Positions 52,813 through 60,897 are shown, numbered from the stretch's first letter. The stretch: DNA of 64,000 bases from Luteibacter sp. SG786 (GCF_011759605.1 NZ_JAAOYX010000001.1:2533063-2597062), one strand, 5' to 3'. Notes: generated by a model not told the origin, from the letters alone. Numbers and translations are program-made.

Positions 52813-52826
52813 TTGACCGCGATCAA
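52813..52826 (+). promoter_or_regulatory. FNR-type box E (upstream of USP 4)
   Basis: TTGACCGCGATCAA, centred 72.5 bp before the USP 4 start. No good -10 stands at 22 bp; TGTAGG is 27 bp away. Confidence 0.75.
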
Positions 52827-52891
52827 GACGAACCGGTGCGCTCCGCGCGAAGGTGTAGGCAGTCCCTGACAAACATGAACGGGAGGCTGCC

Positions 52892-53503
52892 ATGGACAAA
52901 GCGCCGTCGAAGCCGTACCGATCGCTCCTGCGCCAGCCCATCTCCGAGGGGGAGGTTCCCGACGAACTGCAGCCTTCGAACGATGCACTGCGCCTGCTCT
53001 GCCGAACGTGCGCGAAGACCTTGCCGCGCGGCGACATGGTCACCGAGTGCAAGCCGCCCTTTACGCGGATACTCATAGCGACGGACGGATCGGCCCTTGC
53101 CGACGACGCGGCCACGCTTGGGGTTTCGCTCGCCCAGGCCCTGGTCGCATCCGTCGTTTTCCTGCACGCGGCAACGCCATGGCGGGGAGGGCGCGTGCTG
53201 GCGCGCCTGTTCGCGGCCGCCGAGGTCGCCGTGGATCCGGACTGCGCCTCGCTCGCCGAGCGCAACCTCGAACGACAGCGCGTCCTTGCCATGAATGCCG
53301 GCGTCCGTTGCGAGACGCGACTGGCTTACGACCCGCATCCGGATCGAGCCATTCTCCAGGCGGTGGCGGACACCGGCTGCGACCTCGTTGTGATGGGCGC
53401 GCGTGGCGGTCGTCTGGCGCGTCGCGTCGCCGCGCGAATGAGCGTGCCGCTGCTGACGTGCCGGGGCGCAGCACCTGTCGAGTCCGCTGCCGCAGGCAGT
53501 TGA
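52892..53503 (+). CDS. Single-domain universal stress protein with N-terminal extension (USP 4)
   Basis: A 203-residue protein. The first 55 residues are a lead of unknown role that includes a Cys-x2-Cys pair (LLCRTCAK) and a further Cys. The UspA domain follows (FTRILIATDGSALADDAATLG) and ends with VVMGARGGRLARRVAARMS, in which the second half of the ATP-binding motif is lost. The short cysteine-bearing lead is unlike the other USPs here and might bind a metal. GGGAGGCTGCC precedes the ATG. Its TGA stop is part of the next FNR-type box. Confidence 0.85.
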   Translation: MDKAPSKPYRSLLRQPISEGEVPDELQPSNDALRLLCRTCAKTLPRGDMVTECKPPFTRILIATDGSALADDAATLGVSLAQALVASVVFLHAATPWRGGRVLARLFAAAEVAVDPDCASLAERNLERQRVLAMNAGVRCETRLAYDPHPDRAILQAVADTGCDLVVMGARGGRLARRVAARMSVPLLTCRGAAPVESAAAGS

Positions 53504-53513
53504 CGTACGTCAA
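53500..53513 (+). promoter_or_regulatory. FNR-type box F overlapping the USP 4 stop codon (upstream of USP 5)
   Basis: TTGACGTACGTCAA, a perfect palindrome, with its TGA serving as the USP 4 stop. Its centre is 63.5 bp before the USP 5 start, and TACAAG at 53535-53540 follows after 21 bp. Confidence 0.82.
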
Positions 53514-53569
53514 GGTGGACTGCCGACGACGTCGTACAAGAGACTTCCCCATTTCACCGGAGCGCCGAC

Positions 53570-54460
53570 ATGTCCCTCCCTGCCAGCCAAACGACCGTTC
53601 CCCATGCGGCGAGCTCACCCTGGCGCGAGATCGCCGTCGCACTCGTACAGACGCGGAGCGATGCCGTCGCCATCGAGTTCGCCGGCGCGGTGGCCCGCCA
53701 GTTCGATGCAAGGTTGCAGGTGCTGCAGCTCATGGTGATGCCCGCGCCGATGATCGATGCATGGGCAATGATTCCCGACCCCAGCTTCCCCCAGATCTAC
53801 GACGACTTGCGCGAATCGGCGCGCACCGCGGCGGACTCCACCCGCAAGACGCTCGCGGCGCTGGGTGTGCCGGGCGACGTGCGCACGCTGGAGGCCCTGT
53901 GCGTGGAGCCCGCCAGCCTGGCCGCAGGTGCTGCGCGTTCGAGCGACCTTGTAGTCCTGGCGCGCCCTGAGGACGGACAGGCCGATCTAGCGATTGCCCA
54001 TACCTACTTCTCGGCGCTGCTGCACGAGTCGGGGCGCCCCATCATGGTGGTTCCACCGAACGATCTGCAGCCATACCCGCCGCGACGTGCGCTCGTGGCG
54101 TGGTCGGACACACCCGAGGCTGCCCGTGCCTTGCAGGAGTCGCTTCCTCTGCTGGAAAAGTGCGAGCGCGTGGAGGTGCTGCTGGTCGATCCGGTGGCCA
54201 GCGCGCTGGAAGCGCGGGAGGAGCGCGGCAGCGGCGCGCTCGGTTATCTGCGCCGCCATGGCGTCGCGGCACATCTGGATACCTGCAAGTCCCGTGGCCG
54301 GTCGATCGGCGAATCGATCCTTGCGCATGCCCAGCATATATCGGCGGAACTGATCGTCGCCGGCGGGTACGGACACGGGAAGGTTCGCGAATGGGTCATC
54401 GGCGGCACGACGCGCGACCTGTTCTTCCAGGCGCGCGTGCCGGTGCTGTTCGCCCACTGA
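53570..54460 (+). CDS. Universal stress protein (USP 5)
   Basis: A 296-residue USP, paralogue of USP 2. It has the N-terminal half (WREIAVALVQTRSDAVAIEFA, AWAMIPDPSFPQIYDDL), the middle IAHTYFSALLHESGRPIMVVPP, and RRALVAWSDTPEAARALQESLPLL. The C-terminal nucleotide motif is GGYGHGKVREWVIGGTT. It has its own FNR-type promoter (box F) and is followed after 16 bp by USP 6, probably as one transcript. Confidence 0.92.
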   Translation: MSLPASQTTVPHAASSPWREIAVALVQTRSDAVAIEFAGAVARQFDARLQVLQLMVMPAPMIDAWAMIPDPSFPQIYDDLRESARTAADSTRKTLAALGVPGDVRTLEALCVEPASLAAGAARSSDLVVLARPEDGQADLAIAHTYFSALLHESGRPIMVVPPNDLQPYPPRRALVAWSDTPEAARALQESLPLLEKCERVEVLLVDPVASALEAREERGSGALGYLRRHGVAAHLDTCKSRGRSIGESILAHAQHISAELIVAGGYGHGKVREWVIGGTTRDLFFQARVPVLFAH

Positions 54461-54476
54461 TCCGGAGCCCGTTGCC

Positions 54477-55397
54477 ATGCAAAGATCCACCCCCGACGTC
54501 GCCCCGTCGCGGCCTCGCACGAGGAAGCACGCCGCCGACGTGTCGACCGACACGTTCAACGGCATCCTCTCCATCCTGGGACAGGAGCCGCACGACGCCG
54601 CGGTGCTCGAGGCCGCCGCGCATTTCGCGCCACACGGGGACGAATGGCGTGCCTTGTTGCCGGTTCCGCTCCCTGAGCACGTGCCGTGCCCCTGGGGCGA
54701 ATCGCCCGTACGGGCGCTGGCCATGGACCATCTGGCGCGGCGCGGCGATGCCGAGGCCCACCTCGAATCGCTCCGTCGATCGCTAGCGCGGCTGCATGCG
54801 AAGGCGGCCTGCGAACGGGCCGATTGCACCGAACGGCAACTCGTCGACTCGGTCCTGCGCCTCGCGCGCGGCGCCGGGTGCGTGGTGACAGGCGTTCCTC
54901 TCGAAGCCGCACCCATGCGGCCGGTGGCCACGCGGTGGTTCAGCCATCTTCTGGTCCGAAGCGGCCGGCCCACGCTCGTCTTGCCGCGCGGGGCGACGTT
55001 GGCCCGCCGGCCGCGCCGCGTGCTGGTTGCCTGGAGCGACACGCCGGAGTCCGCGCGGGCGCTGCATGAAGCACTGCGTTGGTTACCGTCCGGATGCGCG
55101 CTGCGCATCGTCACCGTCGCGGGGGCAGGGCAGGCACGCGCCGTCTACGAGAGCACGACCGGCGCCTCCGCACTGGCCGGCCATCTCGCCAGTCACGACA
55201 TCATGGCCACGTTCGACGTACTTGATGGCCAGGGCAGGCCTCCGGAAGATGTGCTGCTCGATGAAGCGCGCACCACGTCGGCCGACCTGATCGTGATGGG
55301 CTGCTACGGCCACAGCCGCACCGCGGAATATGTCTTCGGCGGCGTTACCCGAGCACTGTTGCACCGGTCTCGGGTACCCCTGCTGATGGCGCATTGA
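54477..55397 (+). CDS. Universal stress protein (USP 6)
   Basis: A 306-residue USP of the same two-half plan. The N-terminal half (about 20-170) is the most diverged of the group (DTFNGILSILGQEPHDAAVLEAA). The C-terminal half (RRVLVAWSDTPESARALHEALRWL) ends GCYGHSRTAEYVFGGVTRALL, an intact motif. It lies 16 bp after USP 5 and overlaps the 3' end of the convergent USP 7 by 53 bp. Confidence 0.9.
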   Translation: MQRSTPDVAPSRPRTRKHAADVSTDTFNGILSILGQEPHDAAVLEAAAHFAPHGDEWRALLPVPLPEHVPCPWGESPVRALAMDHLARRGDAEAHLESLRRSLARLHAKAACERADCTERQLVDSVLRLARGAGCVVTGVPLEAAPMRPVATRWFSHLLVRSGRPTLVLPRGATLARRPRRVLVAWSDTPESARALHEALRWLPSGCALRIVTVAGAGQARAVYESTTGASALAGHLASHDIMATFDVLDGQGRPPEDVLLDEARTTSADLIVMGCYGHSRTAEYVFGGVTRALLHRSRVPLLMAH

Positions 55398-55761
55398 ACA
55401 GCACCAGGTCGCAACGGTGCGCGGTGGACGCCTCGCGCACGATCATCTCGGCATCGTTTCCGAAGGCATAGCGGCATACGCAGGGCACGCCCGCGGTGGC
55501 GGCCATCCGGCGTACGTGGCGAAAAAGGCGCTCACCGGCATCGACGGCATCCTGCGAACGAGGCCCCCACGAAGACTGGGTGCCACCGTTCGCCGGCGTG
55601 ACGATGAACAGCACGGTGACCCGGGCGCTGATGCGGGAGGCGATGCGAAAACCAAGGGCGACGTCGCGCTGGGTGCCGGCACGGCCATTGATCGCGACGA
55701 GCAGATGGGGAAACAAGTTGGCGGCACCTTGGGATGGAGAAGCAGGCCTATCGGAACCCAT
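55345..55761 (-). CDS. Truncated universal stress protein (USP 7), possibly decaying
   Basis: A 138-residue UspA domain (NLFPHLLVAINGRAGTQRDVALGF, VTVLFIVTPANGG, AHRCDLVLFNAPS). It stops before the G-2x-G-9x-G nucleotide-binding motif, and its last 17 codons lie inside the convergent USP 6 gene. The usual C-terminal strand and helix are missing, so it is either a shortened variant or the remnant of a longer gene cut by rearrangement. ATG 55761 lacks a clear ribosome site; an in-frame TTG at 55791 is the alternative, and it lies within the FNR-type box. Confidence 0.6.
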   Translation of the reverse strand: MGSDRPASPSQGAANLFPHLLVAINGRAGTQRDVALGFRIASRISARVTVLFIVTPANGGTQSSWGPRSQDAVDAGERLFRHVRRMAATAGVPCVCRYAFGNDAEMIVREASTAHRCDLVLFNAPSAGVPETGATVLG

Positions 55762-55777
55762 GGAGGCCGCATCGACA

Positions 55778-55791
55778 TTGATGCCGGTCAA
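55778..55791. promoter_or_regulatory. FNR-type box G between USP 7 and the FNR-family regulator
   Basis: TTGATGCCGGTCAA, identical to box D. Its centre is 131 bp before the regulator ATG, with TTACAA at 55816 as a possible -10, which would suit autoregulation. For USP 7 it lies only 24 bp upstream of the ATG, a position that would rather block. Confidence 0.7.
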
Positions 55792-55813
55792 GGCGCGACG
55801 ATTCCCGCGGGAC

Positions 55814-55839
55814 CGTTACAAAGCGTTACGAACCGTTGC
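55814..55839. repeat. Three CGTTRC hexamers at exact 10-bp spacing
   Basis: CGTTAC at 55814, CGTTAC at 55824 and CGTTGC at 55834 lie on one helix face, 77-102 bp before the FNR-family regulator start. They could form a cooperative operator. Confidence 0.45.
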
Positions 55840-55915
55840 AGTGGCGAACACGTTCCGTGACGCAAGGCGTTTAACGTGGCTTCACGGCAACGGGATCGAA
55901 CCAGGGAGACCCACC

Positions 55916-56632
55916 ATGACCACGAGCATCGACCATCCATTCGCCCGATCCCTTCCATGGACGGCCTGGCCCTCGGCGCCATCGCCGGACGCGGGCCTGG
56001 ACCTGGACGTGCTCCAACGCCATCTCGCGGTCACCCGGCGGAAGCACAAGGCCGGCCAGCACCTGTTCCACGCGGGCCAGCCGTTCCGCGCACTGCACCT
56101 GATCCATTCGGGATCGTTCAAGACCTCCGGTCTGACCGACGACGGTCGGGAGAGGGTCACGGCGTTCAAGATGCGCGGCGAGTTGATCGGGGTGGATTCG
56201 ATCGGTCTCGGCTCCTACGCGTGCGATGCCGTTGCCCTCGAAGACAGCGAAAGCTGGGAGTTGCCGTATCCGGCCGTGATGAAGGCTGCAACGCACGTTC
56301 CCGGTTTGCAGGAGCAGATCCATGCCGCGCTCGCCGCGGAGATCCGCTGCGATCGCAGCTGGATGCTGCTGCTCTCCACGCTTGCCGCCGAACCGCGGGT
56401 GGCCGCGTTCCTGATCGACATGGCGGCGAGACAGGCGCGGATGGGTTACAGCGCGAGGCACTTCATCCTGCGCATGAGCCGTCTGGACATCGCAAGCTTC
56501 CTCGCGATCAAGCACGAGACGGTGAGCCGCGCCCTCTCGCACCTGGCCGACCGCCACTTCATCAGCGTTCAGCGCCGGGAAGTACGCGTGCTCGATGCGG
56601 AAGGACTGCGCGAGATGGCTGTCGCCGCCTGA
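55916..56632 (+). CDS. FNR/CRP-family transcription regulator without iron-sulfur cysteines
   Basis: A 238-residue regulator aligned along its length with E. coli FNR: cyclic-nucleotide-binding fold (AGQHLFHAGQPFRALHLIHSGSFKT), dimerisation helix, then a helix-turn-helix (SRLDIASFLAIKHETVSRALSHLA). The recognition helix keeps Glu-x-x-Ser-Arg (ETVSR), the FNR specificity triad that reads TTGAT-N4-ATCAA. None of the four FNR iron-sulfur cysteines is present: the N-terminus has none, the Cys122 position is Trp, and only two other cysteines exist. It therefore cannot sense oxygen as FNR does; DNR-like (NO/haem) or another signal is possible. It sits among eight matching boxes. GGGAGACCCACC precedes the ATG. 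Confidence 0.9.
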   Translation: MTTSIDHPFARSLPWTAWPSAPSPDAGLDLDVLQRHLAVTRRKHKAGQHLFHAGQPFRALHLIHSGSFKTSGLTDDGRERVTAFKMRGELIGVDSIGLGSYACDAVALEDSESWELPYPAVMKAATHVPGLQEQIHAALAAEIRCDRSWMLLLSTLAAEPRVAAFLIDMAARQARMGYSARHFILRMSRLDIASFLAIKHETVSRALSHLADRHFISVQRREVRVLDAEGLREMAVAA

Positions 56633-58633
56633 TCAGGACTGCGACAGCACCCGCTGCCAGACGGCCAGCAGTTCTTCGCGGCGATACGGCTTGCGCAGCA
56701 GCGGAAAGGCCGGTTCTTCGGCGGGATCGTCGCCTCGCGAGTCGAATTCGTAGCCCGAGGTGAGCAACACCTTGAGTGCCGGACGACGCGCCTTGAGTTC
56801 ATGGGCCAGTTCGATGCCGGATTCTCCCGCGCCAAGAACCACGTCGGTGAACAGCATCTCGATATCGTCGTGGGCGTCGAAGATCGCGTGCGCCGAAGCG
56901 GCATCGGGGGCCTCCAGGGGTACGTATCCCGCCGAGCGCAGGAAGGACGCCGCGATGCGGCGTACCTCGGCTTCGTCTTCGACCACAAGGATGCTCGCGC
57001 CGCTCGAGGCGACGGTGGAGGCTTCCGGCGGCCCGACGACCTCCGCGCGGGCCACGGGAAGCACCATCTCGATCCGCGTGCCTGCGCCGGTTTCGCTTTC
57101 CAGCGTGAGCCGCCCCCCCGATTGCTTCACGAACCCATAGACCATGCTGAGGCCGAGTCCGCTCCCCTTGCCGGGACCCTTCGTGGTGAAGAAGGGTTCA
57201 AAGGCGCGGGCACTGACTTCCGGCGGCATGCCGACGCCGGTGTCCACCACCGAAAACACCACGTAGGAACCCGGCGCGAGATCCTCGTCCGCCTGAACCT
57301 CCAGCGCCCGGGCCGAGATGATCAACTTGCCGCCGTTCGACATGGCGTCTCGCGCGTTCAGAGCGAGGTTGATCAACGCGGCCTCCAGCTCGCCCGGATC
57401 GGCGAACACGGCGGGCAGGGCGTCCGTGCAACTCGCCATCACGCGAATCTGCTCGCCCAGCGTGCGGCCGAGCATGTCGCTCAAGTCGGCCAGGAGCAAT
57501 TCCGGCCGCACGGCGCGCGGGGTGAGGCGCTGGCGTCGCGAGAAGCCGAGCAGTTTCCGGGTGAGTGCCGACCCTCGTTCCACGGCGCGCGACGCGCTTG
57601 CCACCACTTCCGCGGTTTCGGCGTCCTTGGCGCCGTCCATCTCCAGCAGCTGCAGGTTTCCGGAGATGATAGTGAGCAGGTTATTGAAATCGTGCGCGAT
57701 GCCGCCGGTAAGCTGGCCCAGGGCGTCCAGGCGCTGGGCATGGGCCAGTTGCTCGTCGGCGCGTCCACGCTGGATGGCTCCCGATAGCACGTTGGCCACG
57801 GCGCCCACGAAGTGGTGCCTGTCGCGATCGCTGCCGTTTCCGTTGCCGGGGGGCAGCCATGCAACGAGGTAGCCGGCGGGCGCACGCCGATCCGGTAGCG
57901 TGGCCACCACGGCGTGCGGCGACGGTGCGCCGAGGAGAGCAGGGAATGCCACGACTTCGCCGGCTTCCATCCTGCCGCGCTGGAGTCCATCCAGCATCGG
58001 CAGCCAGGGGGCGTGGGACAGGCTTTCCTTGAACGCCGGATCGAGCCCCGAGGAGCCGCTGACGCGAGGCTTGTCCCCGTGCGGGTCGGTCAGCAGGATC
58101 GCGACCGCCGGCGCGCTCAGTGCCGAAGCGATCAATGCGGGGATCTCGGCGAGGGCCGCCTCGTGGTTGGGCGCAACGAGAATGCGCCGGCTGATGTCCG
58201 CCAATGCGGCATCGTAGCCGCTGCGGGCAAGTGCCTGACGGGCGCGCTGCGTTTCCGAGATGTCGCGGATGGACGCGGCGAAAAGGGCTTCCGGGCCACC
58301 GGCGATCGGACTCAGGCCAATTTCCACGGGAAACGGCGAGCCGTCTGCGCGCACGCCCGTGAGTTCATAACCGGCGCCCATGGGACGAACACGCGGGCTG
58401 TCCATGTAATGGGTGCGGTGCGCCACGTGCAGTGCGCGCACCTGGTCGGGCAACAGTACCTCGATGAGCTGTCCGGCCAGCGTGCCCGGCGCGTAGCCGA
58501 AGAGGGATTCCGCCCGCGGGTTGGCCAGCACGATGGTGCCCGACTTGTCCACGACTACCATGGCGTCCGGGGCCGTTTCGAACAGGGCCCTGAAGAGGGC
58601 GGCATCCGCGAACCGGTCCGGCCAGGAACTCAT
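56633..58633 (-). CDS. Soluble hybrid sensor histidine kinase (PAS-GAF-like-HisKA-HATPase-receiver)
   Basis: A 666-residue kinase with no membrane helix. A PAS domain (about 10-130; FETAPDAMVVVDKSGTIVLANP) is followed by a GAF-like domain (about 145-285), HisKA with phosphoacceptor in GGIAHDFNNLLT, and HATPase (ALINLALNARDAM, DTGVGMP, GKGSGLGLSMVYG). A C-terminal receiver follows (ILVVEDEAEVRR, phospho-Asp in LFTDVVLG, Lys in LRKPY). The ATG overlaps the response regulator stop by four bases, so the two form one system. Its stop codon directly abuts the stop of the convergent FNR-family regulator. A cytoplasmic signal is expected. Confidence 0.93.
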   Translation of the reverse strand: MSSWPDRFADAALFRALFETAPDAMVVVDKSGTIVLANPRAESLFGYAPGTLAGQLIEVLLPDQVRALHVAHRTHYMDSPRVRPMGAGYELTGVRADGSPFPVEIGLSPIAGGPEALFAASIRDISETQRARQALARSGYDAALADISRRILVAPNHEAALAEIPALIASALSAPAVAILLTDPHGDKPRVSGSSGLDPAFKESLSHAPWLPMLDGLQRGRMEAGEVVAFPALLGAPSPHAVVATLPDRRAPAGYLVAWLPPGNGNGSDRDRHHFVGAVANVLSGAIQRGRADEQLAHAQRLDALGQLTGGIAHDFNNLLTIISGNLQLLEMDGAKDAETAEVVASASRAVERGSALTRKLLGFSRRQRLTPRAVRPELLLADLSDMLGRTLGEQIRVMASCTDALPAVFADPGELEAALINLALNARDAMSNGGKLIISARALEVQADEDLAPGSYVVFSVVDTGVGMPPEVSARAFEPFFTTKGPGKGSGLGLSMVYGFVKQSGGRLTLESETGAGTRIEMVLPVARAEVVGPPEASTVASSGASILVVEDEAEVRRIAASFLRSAGYVPLEAPDAASAHAIFDAHDDIEMLFTDVVLGAGESGIELAHELKARRPALKVLLTSGYEFDSRGDDPAEEPAFPLLRKPYRREELLAVWQRVLSQS

Positions 58634-59367
58634 GTCCGTTGCACCGTGGGAGTGAAGAGGTAGCCGGTACCCCGCACGGACTTGATCAACTGCGGCTGCG
58701 CCGGGTCGGACTCGATCTTGCGGCGCAGGCGCCCCACCTGCACGTCGATGGCGCGGTCGAAGGGGCCTGCCTCGCGTCCGTGCACGTGGTTCATCAACTG
58801 GTCGCGGGTCATCACCTGGTTGGGGTGTTCCACGAGCGTCTTGAGCAGGGCGAATTCGCCCGTGGTGAGTTCGACGCGGGCGCCCTCGCGGTCGGCGAGC
58901 GTATGCGTGCGCAGGTCCAGAATGAAACGGTCGAAGGCGAATCCGCCGGGTGTCGCTGGCGGTGACGGCGGAGCGGGCTCCGAAGAGCCGCGCGTACGCC
59001 GCAGCACGCTGCGAACGCGGGCCAGCAGTTCACGCAGGTCGAAGGGCTTGGTCACGTAGTCGTCCGCGCCCAGTTCGAGGCCGACGATGCGGTCGACCGA
59101 CTCGCCGCGCCCGGTAACGATCACGACCGGGCCGCGCCATTGCTCGCGCAGGTAGCGCGTGATGGCGAACCCGTCTTCCCCGGGCAGGCCGAGATCGAGC
59201 AGGACGAGGTCGACCGGCTGGTCGGCGATCGTGCGGCGCATCTGATTTCCGTCGCCCGCGGTGAGCACCTGGAAACCCTGGGCGGAGAAATAGCGCGACA
59301 GAAGCGTCGTCACGTCGGTTTCGTCGTCGACGATCAATAACGTGTCGCCCGATTTGTCGGCCGCCAT
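58630..59367 (-). CDS. OmpR-family response regulator
   Basis: A 245-residue protein with a receiver domain (LLIVDDETDVTTLL, phospho-Asp in LVLLDLGLPGEDG, Thr in VIVTGRG, Lys in YVTKPFDL) and a winged-helix DNA-binding domain (LTTGEFALLKTLVEHPNQVMTRDQL, RAIDVQVGRLRRKIE, IKSVRGTGYLF). It pairs with the overlapping kinase gene. It lies 107 bp after the phosphotransacetylase gene on the same strand and may be part of the USP 8 transcript. Confidence 0.95.
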   Translation of the reverse strand: MAADKSGDTLLIVDDETDVTTLLSRYFSAQGFQVLTAGDGNQMRRTIADQPVDLVLLDLGLPGEDGFAITRYLREQWRGPVVIVTGRGESVDRIVGLELGADDYVTKPFDLRELLARVRSVLRRTRGSSEPAPPSPPATPGGFAFDRFILDLRTHTLADREGARVELTTGEFALLKTLVEHPNQVMTRDQLMNHVHGREAGPFDRAIDVQVGRLRRKIESDPAQPQLIKSVRGTGYLFTPTVQRT

Positions 59368-59474
59368 GGGCTCTGTCCCTTGAGAGTAAGCCGGGCCTCG
59401 CCGGTCGCTTGCCGCCCATTAAAAAGGACGAGGCCCTGCACGGCAAGTATGCGTTCGTGGGCGATCCCCGAACG

Positions 59475-60437
59475 TCAGGCCACGGCGTGCTCCGTACGCG
59501 TGGCTTCGAGTACGGCCATGGCGGCCGAGGCCACGCGCGACGCCGGGCTGTCGGCGCGGCTCGTGAGGGCGACCGGAAGCGACGCGCCCAGCACGATGCC
59601 GGCGGCGATGCCGTCGGCCAGGAGCACCAAGGCCTTGGCCAACAGGTTGCCGGATTCGAGGTCGGGAGCGATGAGGATGTTCGCCCTTCCGGCCACCCGC
59701 GCCTCGATATGTTTCATGTCCGCCGCGGCATGGCTGATCGCGTTGTCCAGGGCAAGCGGGCCTTCAAGGTCGGCCCCGACGATCTGGCCGCGTTCGGCCA
59801 TCTTCGCCAGGGCCGCCGCGTGCAGCGTGGCCGGCATGGTCTCGTGCACCGTCTCGACGGCGGCCAGCACGGCGACGTGCCGGTGCTCGATGCCGATGGT
59901 CTGCGCCAGCCCGATCGCGTTCTGGCAGATCTCGCGCTTTTCCTCAAGACCGGGGCGCAGGTGGATCACCGCGTCGCTGATGAGCAGTGGGTGCGAGTAG
60001 GCCGGCGTGTCGATCGCGAACGCATGCGACATGCGTCCGCTGCCGCGCACGCCCGCATCGCGGTCGAGCAACACGTGCATGAGGTCCGCAGTGTGGATGT
60101 CGCCCTTCATCAGCGCGGCGACGTCGCCACGGCGACCCGCCAGCGCCGCGGCCCGGGCGGCGGCACGGGCATCGCTCGCATCGCGGATGGTGACGCCTTC
60201 GAGACCACGGCCGAGGGTATCGGCCAGTTGCCGGATCTGCGCCTCCGGGCCGAACAGCCAGGGCTCGATCAGCCCATGCGACGCCGCATCCAGCGCCCCT
60301 TCCAGCGAGACGGCGCTGCACGGATGGATCACGCCCATCGGGATCCGTGGCCGGTCGCGACAGCGTTCCAGGAGAAAACGGAAGCGGGGGTGACGCAGGT
60401 CGCCTTCGGCGGCCGTTTCGTTGATTGTTGGGGTCAT
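59475..60437 (-). CDS. Phosphate acetyl/butyryltransferase-like enzyme
   Basis: A 320-residue protein of the phosphotransacetylase/phosphotransbutyrylase family: RFRFLLERCRDRPRIPMGVIHPC at the start, VAALMKGDIHTADLM, HAFAIDTPAYSHPLLISDAV and the C-terminal IAPDLESGNLLAKALVLLADG. It would interconvert acyl-CoA and acyl phosphate, a step used with a kinase to make ATP in oxygen limitation. No acetate or butyrate kinase gene is next to it. It begins 40 bp after USP 8 and is probably cotranscribed behind FNR-type box H. Confidence 0.9.
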   Translation of the reverse strand: MTPTINETAAEGDLRHPRFRFLLERCRDRPRIPMGVIHPCSAVSLEGALDAASHGLIEPWLFGPEAQIRQLADTLGRGLEGVTIRDASDARAAARAAALAGRRGDVAALMKGDIHTADLMHVLLDRDAGVRGSGRMSHAFAIDTPAYSHPLLISDAVIHLRPGLEEKREICQNAIGLAQTIGIEHRHVAVLAAVETVHETMPATLHAAALAKMAERGQIVGADLEGPLALDNAISHAAADMKHIEARVAGRANILIAPDLESGNLLAKALVLLADGIAAGIVLGASLPVALTSRADSPASRVASAAMAVLEATRTEHAVA

Positions 60438-60477
60438 GGCGATTCCGGAGCCGGCGTTCGATGGGGTGGCAGGTGCG

Positions 60478-60897
60478 TCAGCGCACGACCAGCACGGGGA
60501 CTTTCGTGCGCTCGAGCACCTTGCGGACCACCGACCCAAGGAACGCCGTCATGACCGCATTCCGCCCGTGCGAACCCATGGCGATCATGTCGAATTTGCC
60601 GCGGCGTGCTACCGCGGCGATCTCCTCGGCGGCGTCCCCGATGCCGAACGCTTCCTCGTAATCCACGCCGGCCTCGCGCAGGACCGTTCGCGCCCGCCGC
60701 ATGGCGGCCTGGCGGTTCTGTGCGTGGAATGCCGCGATAGAGACCTCGTCCAGGTAAGTGGCGATATGGCCGTTGAGCGGCGCATCGACGTGGATCAGCG
60801 TCAACTCGGCCCCCTCGACGGCGACCTGATGGCGCAGGACGAAGCGCAGTGCACGGATCGAGGCCGCGCTCCCGTCGATAGCTGTAAGGATCTTCAT
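60478..60897 (-). CDS. Single-domain universal stress protein (USP 8)
   Basis: A 139-residue canonical UspA protein. It opens MKILTAIDGSAASIRALRFVL and ends with MGSHGRNAVMTAFLGSVVRKVL, a complete G-2x-G-9x-G-S ATP-binding motif, and TKVPVLVVR. It is the only one of the eight with ordinary single-domain length. GGAGATCACTCC precedes the ATG. It appears to head a unit with the phosphotransacetylase and possibly the two-component genes. Confidence 0.94.
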   Translation of the reverse strand: MKILTAIDGSAASIRALRFVLRHQVAVEGAELTLIHVDAPLNGHIATYLDEVSIAAFHAQNRQAAMRRARTVLREAGVDYEEAFGIGDAAEEIAAVARRGKFDMIAMGSHGRNAVMTAFLGSVVRKVLERTKVPVLVVR

